Shown: positions 50,371-59,619 of the stretch, piece after piece
Numbering within the stretch: the first letter of the stretch is position 1
Layout: each line of letters begins with the position of its first letter
Source: Parasphingopyxis lamellibrachiae
GTDB taxonomy: Bacteria; Pseudomonadota; Alphaproteobacteria; Sphingomonadales; Sphingomonadaceae
Reading direction: 5' to 3'
DNA length: 64,000 nucleotides
Assembly: GCF_003385775.1 (NCBI RefSeq)
Contig: NZ_QRDP01000004.1
Location: 1,535,763 to 1,599,762 of the forward strand
The notes under the pieces: generated by a model
Database searches by the model: none
The model's input: only the letters and a program-made list of their open reading frames with translations
What the model was told of the DNA's origin: nothing
Program-made: the position numbers and the translations under genes

Positions 50371-53300
50371 CTACTCCCAGAAATAGGGCTGGCGCGTCCG
50401 ATTGCCGGTGATCGTCTCATTCATCGTGACCGGATCGTACATCCGGCCGCCGATCATGACATAACGGATATCGTCGCTATTCTGGATATCGGCGGTCGGA
50501 TCGGCATCGAGAACCACGAGATCGGCGAGCTTGCCCGTCTCCAGGCTGCCAATATCGTTCGCAAAGCCAAGCGACTGGGCCGGTACGATGGTCGCTGCGC
50601 GCAGCGCCTCGAGCGGGCTCATCCCGCCCCTTACGAAGCTCCACATTTCCCAATGGGCGGCGAGCCCCTCTTCCTGGCCATGGGCTCCGATGGAGACCGG
50701 CACGCCGCGCAATGCCAGCGCATGGGCGCCTGCCGCGGCTTCATCGTCGACATAATCCTCTTCCGGCGCAATCGTCCGGCGGACATTATTGGATTGCAAT
50801 TGCCGGGGCGGAACATGACGGGACAGGATCGGGTGCCGCCAGACATCGGTATGCGCGCGCCAATAGGGATCGGCGGCGAGGCCGGAATAGGTCACCACCA
50901 GTGTCGGCGTATAACCGACATTGGTCTGGCTGAAGAAGCTCAGCACATCCTCATAGAGCACGGCCTGGGGGATATTGTGCTCAAGCGTCGTGTTGCCGTC
51001 GGCAATCAGCGCCATATCCATGCCGAAGAGCGAGCCGCCCTCCGCCACTACGGCGATATTCTGCTCGATCGCAGCGGCCACGACCTGCTGGCGCTGTTCA
51101 CGCCGCGGCTGGTTGTAATTCTTGATGCTGTGCGCGCCCTGCGCCTGTAGCCGGCGGACATGGTGCCGGGCATCTTCAAGACTGTCGATCTGCGCATAAA
51201 CGCTTGGTGCGCGGGCACCATAGACGATTTCGCCGGTCGAGAAGAGACGCGGCGCAAGGATCATCCCCGCCTGCTGCATCTCCGCTGCCGAGAAAAACTC
51301 GCTCGACGATGTCGAGGGGTTGTGGACCGTCGTCACCCCGAAGGCGAGATGGGCGATGGTGTGCCAGTTCTGCTGCGGCACGATATCGTCCGTGCCCTGT
51401 GGCCCGTGCGAATGGGCGTCGATATAGCCGGGCACGATGGTTGTCCCGGCCATATCAACGGTCTGGTAGCCCACCGGGATCGCGGTGGAGCTGGCCGGAC
51501 CAACGGCGGCAATACGGTCCCCGTCGATCACGATCGTTCCGTTTTCGATGATGCCGCCATCCTCGCTCTGCATGGTCACGATCCGCGCGCCGGTCAGCGC
51601 AACCCGGGTATCGGGCCGCGCAGCCTGAACCGGTATGGACAGCGAGACGCCGCTTGCCGGAGGGGTGAAGGCCGGGCGCTCCTGGCCTTCTGCGGGCGGA
51701 GAAGTCGGGAAGATCGTACTCGCCGCAGCCGAATAGAGTGTCGGTCCGAGCGACCAGTTCAGCCTGTCCCCACCATTGCTCCAGCTCAGATAGCTGGCGC
51801 CGTCGCCGCTCACCCGCACAATCGGCAGGGTCGTCGCATCGGATTTGAGCTGCATGTCCTGCGCACCCGGCAACATGGGGACGACAAACGCCTGGTAATT
51901 CTCGGTAAAGGCAAGCGATCGGCCATTCGGCGCGACTTCGTAACTGGTGACCAGGTCACCCGTCGCATGAACGCGGCGATCGTTGCCGGACAGATCGACG
52001 CTGATCAGCCGCTGCTTGCTCTCTTCATTGACGGTCAGGAATATCCGGTCGTTACCTGCTCCGAATTGCGGATTGCCGCCCGTGTCGGTTACGCGCCGCG
52101 CTGCCCCACCGGCGGTGGGGACCGCATAAATCCCGGCCCGCTCAGACCAATCACCCGAGGTCAGGAAACCGCCCTCGCCCTTTTCAAACACAATGGTGCC
52201 GCCATCGGGCGAGAAACGCGGCCGGCGATAATGGCCGGGCTCGCTGGTTACGGCCCGGTCGCCGCTGCCATTGGCGTTCATCACGCGCACCTGGCCAAGG
52301 CCGTCATCGGTCCAGCGAATATAGGTTATCCGCCGTCCGTCACGCGACCAGCTCGGGAAAAGCTCGAACGCCTCCGTCTGGCGAGTCAGCCGGCGCGGCG
52401 TGCCATTGGCGGTATTGCGGACATAGAGACGGCCCATGCTCTCGAACACGACCTGTCTGCCATCCGGCGATACATTGGCGAAGCGCGGCATGCGCGTCAT
52501 GAAGCTGTCGGGCGCGACTTCGACGGACGGGCGCGGCGGATCGATAACATCGCGCGTGCCCGTCACCCGGAACGGAATCGTCTGCGCCTCGCCGCCATTC
52601 ACCCCAACGCGGCGAATCTCGCCGCCGGCCCAGAAAACGAGGCTCTGACTGTCCGGCGTCCAGTCGATGCGCGGATAGGTCCCATAGACCGACCAGGTTT
52701 CCTGCATGTCGCGGTCGAGCTGGTCATAGACGCGCCGCTCTTCGCCGGTACGCAGATCCTTGACATAGAGCACCGACTGGGTGCGTTCGCGCCGGACAAA
52801 GGCGATATAGCGGCCATCGGGCGAAGGACGCGGATTGAGGCCGCTGCCGGGGCCGTCGACGACCGTCTCGCGCTCTCCGGTTTCCATGTCATAGCGTTCG
52901 ATGGCGAACAGCTGCGTATTGGAATCCTGCGCATAGATGAACTGGTTGCCTGGCGTTGTGTTGCGGCTGAAATAGACACTGCTGCCATCGGGCGAGAAAA
53001 CCGGCTCGCCAAGATCCTTCTGCAAGGCCTCATCAGCGCGCTCGACCAGCGCCACGCCGGCACCGCCGGAAACATGATAGAGCCAGACCTCTCCTGTACC
53101 GAGCGAACGCTGGGTCGTGAAATGTTTGCGCGCGACGACATATTGGCCATCGGGAGACCAGTCCGGCTGGTTCAGCAGGCGAAAGCTCTCATTGGTCAGC
53201 TGGCGCATATCGCTGCCATTGCTGTTCATGATCCAGATATTGTCGCCGCCGCCGCGATCCGAGGTAAAGGCTATGCGCGTACCGTCGGGCGAAAACCGGG

Positions 53301-53592
53301 GCTGTGCTTCCCAGGCAAGGCCGGTGGCGATCGCGGTTGCCGTTCCGCCGGTGATCGGCATGGTATAGATATCGCCGAGCAGATCGAACGCGATCGTCAG
53401 CCCGTCCGGGCTGACATCCACATTCATCCATGTCCCTTCGGCCACATCGATATTCACCTGCCGCGTCGGCAGAGGCGGGTTGTTGACGTCCCACTCGGCA
53501 GCCTCGCCCGCAGCATCCTGCGCTATCGCCGGAGCGCCAAGCGTTAGTGCCAGCGCGCTGGCTGCGAATTGGAATAATATGGCCCGCGACAT
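50371..53592 (-). CDS. PD40 beta-propeller/amidohydrolase fusion protein
   Basis: 1073 aa. Signal peptide (cleavage near APAIAQ) followed by a TolB-like WD40/PD40 propeller with repeated (F/W)SPDG blades, e.g. PRFSPDGTRIAFTSDRGG, DWSPDGQYV and VFSPDGSSVYF (about 45-640). A C-terminal amidohydrolase (about 715-1073) has HSHGPQG metal ligands, HNIPQAVL, GAHGQEEG and LADLVVLDADP. Start ATG 53592 because GAGGGG precedes it; the frame upstream to 53763 lacks a signal peptide. Periplasmic; the propeller may recruit a substrate for the hydrolase. Confidence 0.9.
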   Translation of the reverse strand: MSRAILFQFAASALALTLGAPAIAQDAAGEAAEWDVNNPPLPTRQVNIDVAEGTWMNVDVSPDGLTIAFDLLGDIYTMPITGGTATAIATGLAWEAQPRFSPDGTRIAFTSDRGGGDNIWIMNSNGSDMRQLTNESFRLLNQPDWSPDGQYVVARKHFTTQRSLGTGEVWLYHVSGGAGVALVERADEALQKDLGEPVFSPDGSSVYFSRNTTPGNQFIYAQDSNTQLFAIERYDMETGERETVVDGPGSGLNPRPSPDGRYIAFVRRERTQSVLYVKDLRTGEERRVYDQLDRDMQETWSVYGTYPRIDWTPDSQSLVFWAGGEIRRVGVNGGEAQTIPFRVTGTRDVIDPPRPSVEVAPDSFMTRMPRFANVSPDGRQVVFESMGRLYVRNTANGTPRRLTRQTEAFELFPSWSRDGRRITYIRWTDDGLGQVRVMNANGSGDRAVTSEPGHYRRPRFSPDGGTIVFEKGEGGFLTSGDWSERAGIYAVPTAGGAARRVTDTGGNPQFGAGNDRIFLTVNEESKQRLISVDLSGNDRRVHATGDLVTSYEVAPNGRSLAFTENYQAFVVPMLPGAQDMQLKSDATTLPIVRVSGDGASYLSWSNGGDRLNWSLGPTLYSAAASTIFPTSPPAEGQERPAFTPPASGVSLSIPVQAARPDTRVALTGARIVTMQSEDGGIIENGTIVIDGDRIAAVGPASSTAIPVGYQTVDMAGTTIVPGYIDAHSHGPQGTDDIVPQQNWHTIAHLAFGVTTVHNPSTSSSEFFSAAEMQQAGMILAPRLFSTGEIVYGARAPSVYAQIDSLEDARHHVRRLQAQGAHSIKNYNQPRREQRQQVVAAAIEQNIAVVAEGGSLFGMDMALIADGNTTLEHNIPQAVLYEDVLSFFSQTNVGYTPTLVVTYSGLAADPYWRAHTDVWRHPILSRHVPPRQLQSNNVRRTIAPEEDYVDDEAAAGAHALALRGVPVSIGAHGQEEGLAAHWEMWSFVRGGMSPLEALRAATIVPAQSLGFANDIGSLETGKLADLVVLDADPTADIQNSDDIRYVMIGGRMYDPVTMNETITGNRTRQPYFWE

Positions 53593-53740
53593 GGTGTTCC
53601 CCTCGAAAATATTGTTGCGGCGATAGCTAGCATAAAGGGGCAGATATGAAAGGTTGGACGTCGGCTCTGGAAAGCCGTTCATCGAAGGACTAACTGGTGA
53701 ACACAGACCTTGTCGCACAACGAAAAGAGAGAATTCTGTC

Positions 53741-54925
53741 ATGACCGCCGATCCCATCGTCATCTCCTCCTATGCTCGCACCCCCATGGGTGGCTTCCAG
53801 GGCGCCTTGTCCGCCGTCGAAGCACCGGCGCTGGGTGCAACAGCCGTTCGCGCGGCAATCGATCGGGCCGGGGTTTCCGGCGACGATGTCGGGCAGATTC
53901 TCATGGGCTGTGTTCTCCCCGCAGGTCTAGGCCAGGCCCCTGCCCGTCAGGCCGGGATGGGCGGCGGTCTGCCGATTTCCACCGAAGCCACCACCGTCAA
54001 CAAGATGTGCGGCAGCGGTATGCAGGCGGCAATCATGGCGCACGACGCACTGAAGGCCGGCACTGCCGACATCATCGTCGCGGGCGGCATGGAGAGCATG
54101 ACCAATGCACCCTATCTGATGCAGAAGCACCGCGCAGGAGCGCGCATAGGCCATGATGTGATGAAGGATTCGATGTTCCTCGACGGACTCGAAGACGCCT
54201 ATGACAAGGGCAAGCTGATGGGCGCCTTTGCCGAGGAAGCCGCGCAGGAATATCAATTCACCCGCGAAAAGCAGGACGATTACGCCATCGAGAGTCTCGC
54301 CCGCGCCAATGCGGCTATCGAGAGCGGCGCATTTGACGGCGAAGTGGTCCCAGTCGAGTTCAAGACCCGCAAGGGCAGCGAAACCGTCACAACCGACGAA
54401 CAGCCCGGCAACGCCCGGCCCGACAAGATCCCGACGCTGAAACCAGCCTTTGCCAAAGATGGCACGGTAACGGCGGCCAACGCGTCATCGATCTCGGACG
54501 GCGCTGCCGCTTTGGTGCTGACGCGTGAAAGCGTGGCGAACGATAAAGGCATGCCGGTCAAGGCCCGGATCGTCGCCCATGCGGCCCATGCCCAGGAACC
54601 CGGAAAATTCACCTCCGCCCCCGTCCCGGCGATCCGCAAGGCGCTCGACAAGGCCGGCTGGAGCATCGACGATGTCGATCTGTTCGAAGTCAACGAGGCC
54701 TTTGCCGTGGTAGCCATGATCGCCATGCAGGAACTCGGTATCCCGCATGACAAGATCAACGTGAATGGCGGGGCCTGCGCGCTCGGCCATCCGATCGGCG
54801 CATCGGGCGCACGGATCATGGCGACGCTCCTGAATGCTCTGGAAAAGCGCGGCCTGAAACGCGGCGTCGCCAGCCTGTGCATCGGCGGCGGCGAAGCCAC
54901 GGCGATCGCGGTGGAGCTGGTTTAG
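53741..54925 (+). CDS. Acetyl-CoA C-acyltransferase (thiolase)
   Basis: 394 aa. Nucleophilic Cys in NKMCGSGMQA (about 90), His in GACALGHPIGASGAR (about 350) and second Cys in LCIGGGEATA (about 380) are all present. Condenses or cleaves acetoacetyl/3-ketoacyl-CoA. With gcdH and the CoA-transferase downstream it could finish glutaryl-CoA breakdown to acetyl-CoA. ATG 53741 follows an AAGAGAGA purine run; a longer upstream frame adds non-homologous residues. Confidence 0.95.
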   Translation: MTADPIVISSYARTPMGGFQGALSAVEAPALGATAVRAAIDRAGVSGDDVGQILMGCVLPAGLGQAPARQAGMGGGLPISTEATTVNKMCGSGMQAAIMAHDALKAGTADIIVAGGMESMTNAPYLMQKHRAGARIGHDVMKDSMFLDGLEDAYDKGKLMGAFAEEAAQEYQFTREKQDDYAIESLARANAAIESGAFDGEVVPVEFKTRKGSETVTTDEQPGNARPDKIPTLKPAFAKDGTVTAANASSISDGAAALVLTRESVANDKGMPVKARIVAHAAHAQEPGKFTSAPVPAIRKALDKAGWSIDDVDLFEVNEAFAVVAMIAMQELGIPHDKINVNGGACALGHPIGASGARIMATLLNALEKRGLKRGVASLCIGGGEATAIAVELV

Positions 54926-54960
54926 GAGATTTATTTGTCAGAATTTCCTTAACAGGAAAT

Positions 54961-55067
54961 CGCCGCACCAGCCCGCTCCCCCACCCGGCCTCCCATAGAA
55001 TACACTGAGTGGGAGGCCGGGTGGGGGAGCGGGCTGGTGCGGCGCCTGAGCGAGGCGAAGGTCTGAC
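54961..55067. repeat. Dispersed long-hairpin element, copy 2
   Basis: Perfect 35-bp inverted repeat (54961-54995 with 55010-55044), 14-nt loop, followed by the same CGAAGGTCTGAC flank (55056-55067) as copy 1. The arms differ from copy 1 at a base pair that changed on both sides (G-C to A-T). It lies 35 nt after the thiolase stop. Confidence 0.88.
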
Positions 55068-55205
55068 GGAAATGGTCAAGCCACCATGGAAGTCCGGCCG
55101 GGTCGCATAAAACCGGAACATCCCATGATGGCTTGTGCCGAACAAATTCGCTCGATGCGCCCCTGTCCGGGTGAGACAGCTATTGCCCAGTTTCGATGAA
55201 CGGAA

Positions 55206-55221
55206 TGTGACGCACATCACC
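55206..55221. promoter_or_regulatory. CRP/FNR-family-like site upstream of gcdH
   Basis: TGTGA-CGCACA-TCACC matches the CRP consensus TGTGA-N6-TCACA in 9 of 10 core bases, about 92 nt before the gcdH GTG. The rest of 55068-55312 holds no gene. Confidence 0.5.
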
Positions 55222-55312
55222 GATTTTGATGACATCGGGTTTGCGCCGATATGTCGCACTCCCCGGCCGGCTATGCTAATGCCCCCGCAAATCCATCCGA
55301 GGAAGCCAATCC

Positions 55313-56524
55313 GTGAATACAGAAACCGCCGTAAAACCCGCCGAAAAGAAGAACTTCACCTATCGCTGGGATGATCCGTTCCTGTTGGAGGAGCAGCTGA
55401 CCGACGAAGAGAAGATGGTCTATGAAACGGCGCGCAATTATGCGCAGGAAAAACTTCTGCCGCGGGTGCTGACGGCAACCCGTGAAGAGCGTTTTGACCG
55501 CGAGATCATGACCGAACTGGGTGAACTCGGCCTGCTCGGCGCGACAATCGACGGCTATGGCTGCGCAGGTGTTTCCCATGTCGCCTATGGCCTTGTCGCA
55601 CGCGCGGTCGAGGCGGTGGATTCCGGCTATCGCTCAGCGATGAGCGTACAAAGCTCGCTCGTCATGCACCCGATCCATGCCTATGGCTCCGAGGAACAGC
55701 GCGAAAAATTTCTCCCCAAGCTGGCGACCGGCGAGTGGGTCGGCTGTTTCGGCCTGACAGAGCCGGATGCGGGATCCGATCCGGGCGGGATGAAGACGCG
55801 CGCCAAATCGGTCGATGGCGGCTATTCGCTGTCCGGCGCGAAGATGTGGATCACCAATTCGCCGATCGCCGATATCGCGGTCGTCTGGGCCAAGGACGAT
55901 GACGGGGTAATCCGCGGCTTCATCCTCGAACGCGGGATGGAAGGTTTTTCCACGCCCAAGATCGAAGGCAAGATGAGCCTCAGAGCCTCTATCACCGGCG
56001 AGATCGTGATGGACGAGGTTTTCGTTCCGGAAGAGAATCGCCTCCCCAACGCCAAAGGCCTTGGCGGCCCGTTTGGCTGCCTCAACAAGGCGCGTTTCGG
56101 TATTGCCTGGGGCGCGATGGGCGCGGCCGAGGATTGCTGGCACCGGGCGCGAACCTATACGCTGGACCGCAAGCAGTTCGGCCGCCCCCTTGCCGCGACC
56201 CAGCTTGTCCAGCTCAAGCTTGCCAACATGCAGACAGAGATCGCACTCGGACTCAACGCCGCGCTGACCGTGGGGCGCAATATCGATAACGGCACATGGG
56301 CGCCCGAGATGGTCAGCCTGATCAAGCGCAACAATTGCGGCAAGGCGCTCGATATCGCCCGCAACGCGCGGGACATGCATGGCGGCAACGGCATCGCCGA
56401 CGAGTTCCACGTGATCCGCCATCTCGTGAATCTCGAAACGGTGAACACCTATGAGGGCACCCATGATGTCCACGCCCTGATCCTTGGCCGCGCGATCACC
56501 GGCATTCAGGCTTTCAGCAGCTGA
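55313..56524 (+). CDS. gcdH: Glutaryl-CoA dehydrogenase
   Basis: 403 aa acyl-CoA dehydrogenase. Oxidatively decarboxylates glutaryl-CoA to crotonyl-CoA, FAD-dependent. Glutaryl-CoA group features: [20 protein letters not shown] at the N-terminus, [20 protein letters not shown] (FAD/substrate), and the catalytic Glu in [13 protein letters not shown] (about 380). GTG start with GAGGA 8 nt before it. Its stop overlaps the CoA-transferase ATG (TGATG), so the two are cotranslated. Confidence 0.94.
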   Translation: MNTETAVKPAEKKNFTYRWDDPFLLEEQLTDEEKMVYETARNYAQEKLLPRVLTATREERFDREIMTELGELGLLGATIDGYGCAGVSHVAYGLVARAVEAVDSGYRSAMSVQSSLVMHPIHAYGSEEQREKFLPKLATGEWVGCFGLTEPDAGSDPGGMKTRAKSVDGGYSLSGAKMWITNSPIADIAVVWAKDDDGVIRGFILERGMEGFSTPKIEGKMSLRASITGEIVMDEVFVPEENRLPNAKGLGGPFGCLNKARFGIAWGAMGAAEDCWHRARTYTLDRKQFGRPLAATQLVQLKLANMQTEIALGLNAALTVGRNIDNGTWAPEMVSLIKRNNCGKALDIARNARDMHGGNGIADEFHVIRHLVNLETVNTYEGTHDVHALILGRAITGIQAFSS

Positions 56525-57714
56525 TGCCCAAAGCCCTTTCCGGCGTCCGCGTCCTCGACCTCAGCCGTATTCTCGCCGGTCCCTGGGCCACACAGATGCT
56601 GGGCGATCTGGGCGCGGATATCATCAAAATCGAAAAGCCGGGTGTGGGCGACGATACCCGCGGCTGGGGGCCGCCCTGGCACGGCGACGGCGAAGCGCGG
56701 ACGGCCGGCTATTATCTCGCCGCCAATCGCAACAAGAAATCGGTCGCCATCGATATCGCCACGCCGGAAGGTCAGAAACTGATCCGCGATCTTGCGGCGC
56801 AAAGCGATATTGTGGTCGAGAATTTCAAGCGAGGTGGCCTTACCAAATATGGCCTTGATCATACGAGCCTCAAGGCGATCAACCCCAAACTTGTCTATTG
56901 TTCGATCACCGGTTTCGGCCAGGACGGCCCGGATGCGGACAAGCCCGGATACGATCTGATGATCCAGGCGATGAGCGGCTTCATGTCGATCACCGGCGAT
57001 GCCGAAGGTCCGCCACGCCGCATGGGTGTCGCCATGGTCGATCTCACGACTGGCATGAACGCCGCCGCCGCGATCCTCGCCGCCCTTTACCAGCGCGAGA
57101 AAACGGGTGAGGGCCAGCATATCGATATCGCCCTGTTCGATGTCGCCATGTCCAGCCTCGGCAATCAGGCGCTCAATTATCTCGTTTCCGGCGACACACC
57201 GGGCCGCACCGGCAATGCCCATCCCAATGTCGTCCCCTATCAGCCGTTCGAGACCGCCGATGGCTGGATCATCGTCGCGGTCGGCAATGACAGCCAGTTC
57301 GCCCGGTTCGCGGCGCTGACTGGCGAGGGTGGCATGGCCGAAGACGAGCGCTACCGGACGAACGCGGCGCGCGTGGAAAATCGCGACAGCCTGATCCCCC
57401 CGCTTGTCGATGCAATGCGAACCCGGACCAGCGCCGAATGGACCGCGGCGCTGATCGAAGCAAAGGTGCCGCATGGCCCGATCAACACGATCGAACAGGC
57501 CTTTGCCGAACCCCAGGCCACACATCGCGGGCTGAGCCGAGAAATTGGCGGCATTCCGCAGGTCTCCAGCCCGCTCCGGTTAGAGGCTTCACCAAAGGAC
57601 GGCGCGACCCCGCCGCCCGCGCTGGGTGCGGATACCGATACGGTGCTCGAAGAGCGGCTCGGCCTGTTGGGCGATGCGCGCGCTGCGCTGCGCGACGAAG
57701 GCGTGATCGGCTAA
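56524..57714 (+). CDS. CaiB/BaiF-family CoA-transferase, probably glutarate CoA-transferase
   Basis: 396 aa class III CoA-transferase. Signatures are LSRILAGPWATQMLGDLGAD, VVENFKRGGLTKYGLDH, GYDLMIQAMSGFMSITGD and GVAMVDLTTGM with the acyl-accepting Asp (about 173). Translationally coupled to gcdH. The human relative SUGCT makes glutaryl-CoA from glutarate, and the same pairing here supports that role. Confidence 0.88.
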   Translation: MPKALSGVRVLDLSRILAGPWATQMLGDLGADIIKIEKPGVGDDTRGWGPPWHGDGEARTAGYYLAANRNKKSVAIDIATPEGQKLIRDLAAQSDIVVENFKRGGLTKYGLDHTSLKAINPKLVYCSITGFGQDGPDADKPGYDLMIQAMSGFMSITGDAEGPPRRMGVAMVDLTTGMNAAAAILAALYQREKTGEGQHIDIALFDVAMSSLGNQALNYLVSGDTPGRTGNAHPNVVPYQPFETADGWIIVAVGNDSQFARFAALTGEGGMAEDERYRTNAARVENRDSLIPPLVDAMRTRTSAEWTAALIEAKVPHGPINTIEQAFAEPQATHRGLSREIGGIPQVSSPLRLEASPKDGATPPPALGADTDTVLEERLGLLGDARAALRDEGVIG

Positions 57715-57780
57715 ATCTGCGGCGACCGCTTCTCAGCGGATATCAGCACAAGTTCAGCTTCTTCCTGCGATACGATCCGC

Positions 57781-58512
57781 ATGGCCATTGAAAATCTCTC
57801 GAGCCGTAAGCGGCTGAGCGCGATCGCGAGTGTCATCCTCGTTCATCTGCTGCTCGGCTATGCGCTGCTGACAGGCCTGGCGATGGATATCGTCCGCGAT
57901 GCTGGCGAGCGGCTCAATATCGTCGAGATGCAGGAATTTCGGCAACCCGCACCTCCGCCCGAAAGCACCCAACCCCCCGATCCCGAGGAAGAGGGCGGCG
58001 CGGCTCCGCCCGATCTACGCGCCGAAGCCACTCCCATAGTCGCGCCGGACCCCGTGATCCAGCTGCCCACCCCGCCGACTATCGCCGCATCGCCAGACCC
58101 CAATCGAAGCGCAGCCAATACGCAGGGGGCAGCCGAAACGCCCGGCGTGGGAACCGGCGCAGGCGGCGAAAGCACGGGTACGGGCAGCGGCGCTGGCGGA
58201 AACGGCCCTGGCGGCGGCGCTCTGGTCTCCCGCGCCCGGCGGATCGCAGGCTATATCACCCCGCGCGACTATCCCCGAGCCGCCCGCCGCGCCCGGGCCG
58301 AGGGCACCGTCGGCGCTCGCGTGTATGTCGGCAGTGATGGCCGCGTCACCCGCTGCGAAGTGGTCAACAGCAGCGGCAATGCCGATCTCGACGCCACGAC
58401 CTGCCACCTGATTCGCGAACGCTTCCGCTACGAACCCGCGATGAATGCGCGCGGACAGGCCATCACAGATGTCGCGGGCCGCGAACAACGTTGGTGGCTC
58501 GGGCGGGATTGA
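57781..58512 (+). CDS. tonB: TonB-family energy transducer
   Basis: 243 aa. An N-terminal membrane anchor (AIASVILVHLLLGYALLTGL, about 13-33), a Pro-rich span (QPAPPPESTQPPDPEEE and onward), a Gly/Thr-rich linker, and the C-terminal TonB domain (DYPRAARRARAEGTVGARVY, GNADLDATTCHLIRERFRY). Couples the proton gradient to outer-membrane receptors. ExbB/ExbD not seen here. It lies 66 nt after the CoA-transferase. Confidence 0.92.
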   Translation: MAIENLSSRKRLSAIASVILVHLLLGYALLTGLAMDIVRDAGERLNIVEMQEFRQPAPPPESTQPPDPEEEGGAAPPDLRAEATPIVAPDPVIQLPTPPTIAASPDPNRSAANTQGAAETPGVGTGAGGESTGTGSGAGGNGPGGGALVSRARRIAGYITPRDYPRAARRARAEGTVGARVYVGSDGRVTRCEVVNSSGNADLDATTCHLIRERFRYEPAMNARGQAITDVAGREQRWWLGRD

Positions 58513-58531
58513 GGGCATTGTTTGCTAGAGG

Positions 58532-58549
58532 CTCAGTTTGAACGTCCGC
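58532..58549. repeat. Left arm of an 18-bp inverted repeat flanking the repeat-lipoprotein gene
   Basis: CTCAGTTTGAACGTCCGC is the reverse complement (one mismatch) of 59620-59637. The arms bracket about 1.07 kb containing only the Tat lipoprotein gene. Confidence 0.7.
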
Positions 58550-58580
58550 AATGGGCGGAAAGCAGACTTTCCGACCAGGA

Positions 58581-58739
58581 CTATCCACATTTGGCCATTT
58601 TCTTGTCCAGACATCGCTTCAGCTGAATGCCGATGCGATGCCCGAATAAGTTCTGGTGATTGGTTCCCTGGCCGGAGCTGCCGCGATCAGAGTTGGAGTC
58701 GCTATTACTATCCGTGACGCCCCTGCTACCGAGGATGCT
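58581..58739 (-). other. Open out-of-frame tail after the repeat lipoprotein (probable frameshifted C-terminus)
   Basis: Skipping one base at 58740 joins the lipoprotein to 52 more codons ending TAG at 58581. The tail reads SILGSRGVTDSNSDSNSDRG at its start, echoing the GVTDSDTGS repeat, and ends LDKKMAKCG. Suggests a single-base insertion (or sequencing error) created the current stop. Confidence 0.5.
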
Positions 58740-59457
58740 ACCTGCCGCGTCCACGGCCTACCAGATCGGCATAGCTACCGGTATCGCTGTCGGTAACGCC
58801 GCCCCGACCGCCACCACGTCCACGGCCTACCGGATCGGCATAGCTACCGGTATCGCTGTCGGTAATGCCGCCACGACCGCCGCCGCGTCCACGGCCCACC
58901 GGATCGGCATAGCTACCAGTATCGCTATCGGTAATGCCGCCACGACCGCCGCCGCGTCCACGGCCTACTGGATCCGCATAGTTGCCGGTATCGCTGTCGG
59001 TAATGCCGCTGCGACCGCCGCCACGGCCACGGCCAACCGGGTCGGCATAGTTGCCGGTGTCGCTGTCGGTGATGCCGCTCCGGCCGCCGCCACGGCCACG
59101 GCCTACCGGATCGGCATAGTTGCCGGTGTCGCTGTCGGTAATGCCGCTCCGGCCGCCGCCACGGCCACGGCCTACCGGATCGGCATAGTTGCCGGTGTCG
59201 CTATCGGTAATGCCACTGCGACCGCCGCCGCGTCCGCGGCCAACCGGGTCGGCATAGTTGCCGGTATCGCTGTCGGTAATGCCACTGCGACCGCCGCCGC
59301 GTCCACCGCCTATCGGATCGGCGTACCTGCCGGCGTCGCGGTCGGTGACCTGGTATCCTCGCGGATGGGCGCATCCTGCCACAGCCCCCAATGCGCCTAC
59401 ACCAACTGCGGCGCCGACCCGTCTCAAAAACAATCGGCGATCGAGTTTCTTACTCAT
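58738..59457 (-). CDS. Tat-exported lipoprotein made of nine 23-residue DxDxGxYADP repeats
   Basis: 239 aa. N-terminus MSKKLDRRLFLRRVGAAVGV carries a twin-arginine motif, and GAVAGC is a lipobox, so a Tat lipoprotein. The rest is one degenerate and eight near-identical repeats of GITDSDTGNYADPV plus an Arg/Gly-rich GRGRGGGRS spacer. DSDTGNYAD fits the DxDxGxxxD layout of calcium-binding loops, so Ca binding is possible. I start at ATG 59457 (GGGGAGGG ribosome-binding site). No family recognised. The 23 x 3 = 69-nt periodicity also leaves the plus strand open, which is a shadow. Confidence 0.78.
   Translation of the reverse strand: MSKKLDRRLFLRRVGAAVGVGALGAVAGCAHPRGYQVTDRDAGRYADPIGGGRGGGRSGITDSDTGNYADPVGRGRGGGRSGITDSDTGNYADPVGRGRGGGRSGITDSDTGNYADPVGRGRGGGRSGITDSDTGNYADPVGRGRGGGRSGITDSDTGNYADPVGRGRGGGRGGITDSDTGSYADPVGRGRGGGRGGITDSDTGSYADPVGRGRGGGRGGVTDSDTGSYADLVGRGRGR
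58741..59343. repeat. Tandem 69-bp repeat, about 8.7 copies
   Basis: Units start every 69 bp from 58792 (GGTAACGCC or GGTAATGCC), exactly in frame for the minus-strand protein. Central units are more alike than edge units, as expected from slippage or recombination. Confidence 0.92.
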
Positions 59458-59619
59458 CAAGCCCTCCCCAAAATGGAGTTACGCGCGCCCTGCCATTGGG
59501 TGTAATGATCGTACATGAACGTGTCAAAAACACTATCTAAATGATAACAGATCGCATTTCTGCGTCTTTCTCTGTGCCGGCGTTATTTTGGGAAGCGGAA
59601 CGTCCGCAATGGATCGATA

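Noticed and set aside
51160-53547. 795-codon plus-strand ORF
   Set aside because: Lies antisense over the amidohydrolase gene; composition is Arg/His/Gly-rich as in mirror frames of GC-rich genes, and no domain is seen.
58741-59343. CRISPR array
   Set aside because: Repeats are contiguous 69-bp coding units with no unique spacers, and no cas gene is present.
58660-59505. Plus-strand 281-codon repeat ORF over the lipoprotein repeats
   Set aside because: Exists because the 69-bp unit is a multiple of three and lacks stops on both strands. The minus strand has the Tat signal, lipobox and a strong ribosome-binding site, the plus strand has none.
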